A stretch of 47,736 bases of DNA. Source: an uncultured Burkholderiales bacterium (GTDB taxonomy: Bacteria; Pseudomonadota; Gammaproteobacteria; Burkholderiales; Burkholderiaceae_C). Positions 47,341 to 47,736 of the stretch are shown here, piece after piece. A program made the position numbers and the translations under genes. The stretch spans positions 1-47,736 of the forward strand of contig CALMIL010000055.1 of NCBI GenBank assembly GCA_937864005.1, in the 5' to 3' direction. Below the pieces are notes generated by a model, which was given only the letters and a program-made list of their open reading frames with translations, made no database searches and was not told the origin of the DNA. Numbering within the stretch: the first letter of the stretch is position 1; each line of letters starts with the position of its first letter.

Positions 47341-47736
47341 TCAAGCGCTGTCCAGCGCGCCGGTCCTGAGCCGCGGCACCGCCGCAAGCAGCGTGCGCGT
47401 GTAGTCGGATTGCGGGCTCGAGAGGACACGATCGGCGGGTCCGGATTCCTCGACGCGGCCCTTTTGCATCACGACGACATCGTTGGCGATGTACTCGACG
47501 ACGCCGATGTTGTGCGTGATGAAGAGGTAGGAGATGCCGAATTCGCGCTGCAGTTCGAGCAGCAGATTGAGGATCTGCGCCTGCACCGACACGTCGAGCG
47601 CCGAGGTAGGCTCGTCGCAGACGATCAGCCGCGGCGAGACGGCAAGCGCGCGCGCGATCGCGATGCGCTGGCGCTGGCCGCCGGAGAACTCGTGCGGGTA
47701 GCGCTCGAGCGCATCGCGCCGCAGCCCGACCTGATC
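47341..47736 (-). CDS. Oligopeptide-type ABC transporter ATP-binding protein, C-terminal part
   Basis: Only the last 131 codons are in the window. The signature loop [16 protein letters not shown], the Walker B segment [12 protein letters not shown] and the switch His in [13 protein letters not shown] are complete. The end ...[19 protein letters not shown] and [14 protein letters not shown] is typical of Opp/Dpp family ATPases, in particular of the second half of fused ones such as YejF. The Walker A part is outside. It feeds peptide or nickel uptake in known systems; the permeases are not in view. Confidence 0.93.
   Translation of the reverse strand, partial: DQVGLRRDALERYPHEFSGGQRQRIAIARALAVSPRLIVCDEPTSALDVSVQAQILNLLLELQREFGISYLFITHNIGVVEYIANDVVVMQKGRVEESGPADRVLSSPQSDYTRTLLAAVPRLRTGALDSA

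Overview
The window is uniformly GC-rich and gene-dense. Its gene content and order fit a betaproteobacterium, most likely Burkholderiales. The pointers are xseA-sodB, then exbB-exbD-lpxK-Trm112-kdsB-adk plus a short-chain dehydrogenase, a PIN-PhoH ATPase, a methyltransferase-rnhA pair, prpE beside an acryloyl-CoA reductase, and a TAXI-type TRAP transporter. This assignment is inference from gene neighbourhoods; no rRNA, tRNA or CRISPR array was seen.

Layout. 1-143: one end of an IS5-family insertion sequence cut by the window edge, just upstream of a PIN-PhoH gene (257-1906). 1911-3114: a small unknown gene, a region holding a short prpE-like repeat, and a HepT/MntA toxin-antitoxin pair. 3158-6160: propionate-CoA ligase and acryloyl-CoA reductase. 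6309-10198: a tightly packed molybdenum-cofactor operon (moaA, an unknown two-helix membrane protein, mobA, a GNAT acetyltransferase, moeA). 10254-13464: TAXI TRAP transporter with an intrinsic terminator between the binding-protein gene and the permease gene. 13576-16714: rnhA, a methyltransferase and, divergently, an MltD-like lytic transglycosylase. 16766-18734: sodB and xseA. 19092-25588: a long forward cluster of envelope and core genes (exbB, exbD, lpxK, Trm112-like, kdsB, adk, SDR, gamma-glutamyltransferase lipoprotein). 25635-28617: an HDOD protein and a small cluster of two VOC proteins and one AHSA1-type protein. 28773-37836: a complete tripartite RND pump operon (adaptor, two RND permeases, outer-membrane channel). 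38358-39136: crcB with a DUF190 gene. 39192-45787: a second, dedicated TonB energy system (tonB-exbB-exbD1-exbD2), a secreted repeat protein of unknown role, and a large TonB-dependent receptor upstream. 46290-47207: vapBC followed by a small coiled-coil gene. 47341-47736: the end of an oligopeptide-type ABC ATPase.

How it fits together. The envelope theme is strong: lipid A/KDO synthesis, two separate ExbBD motors, a TonB-dependent receptor, an RND pump, a murein transglycosylase and a TRAP importer. The candidates for something less described are the 407-residue secreted protein that ends the tonB-exbBDD operon, the membrane protein and acetyltransferase embedded in the molybdenum-cofactor operon, and the small coiled-coil gene that follows vapBC.
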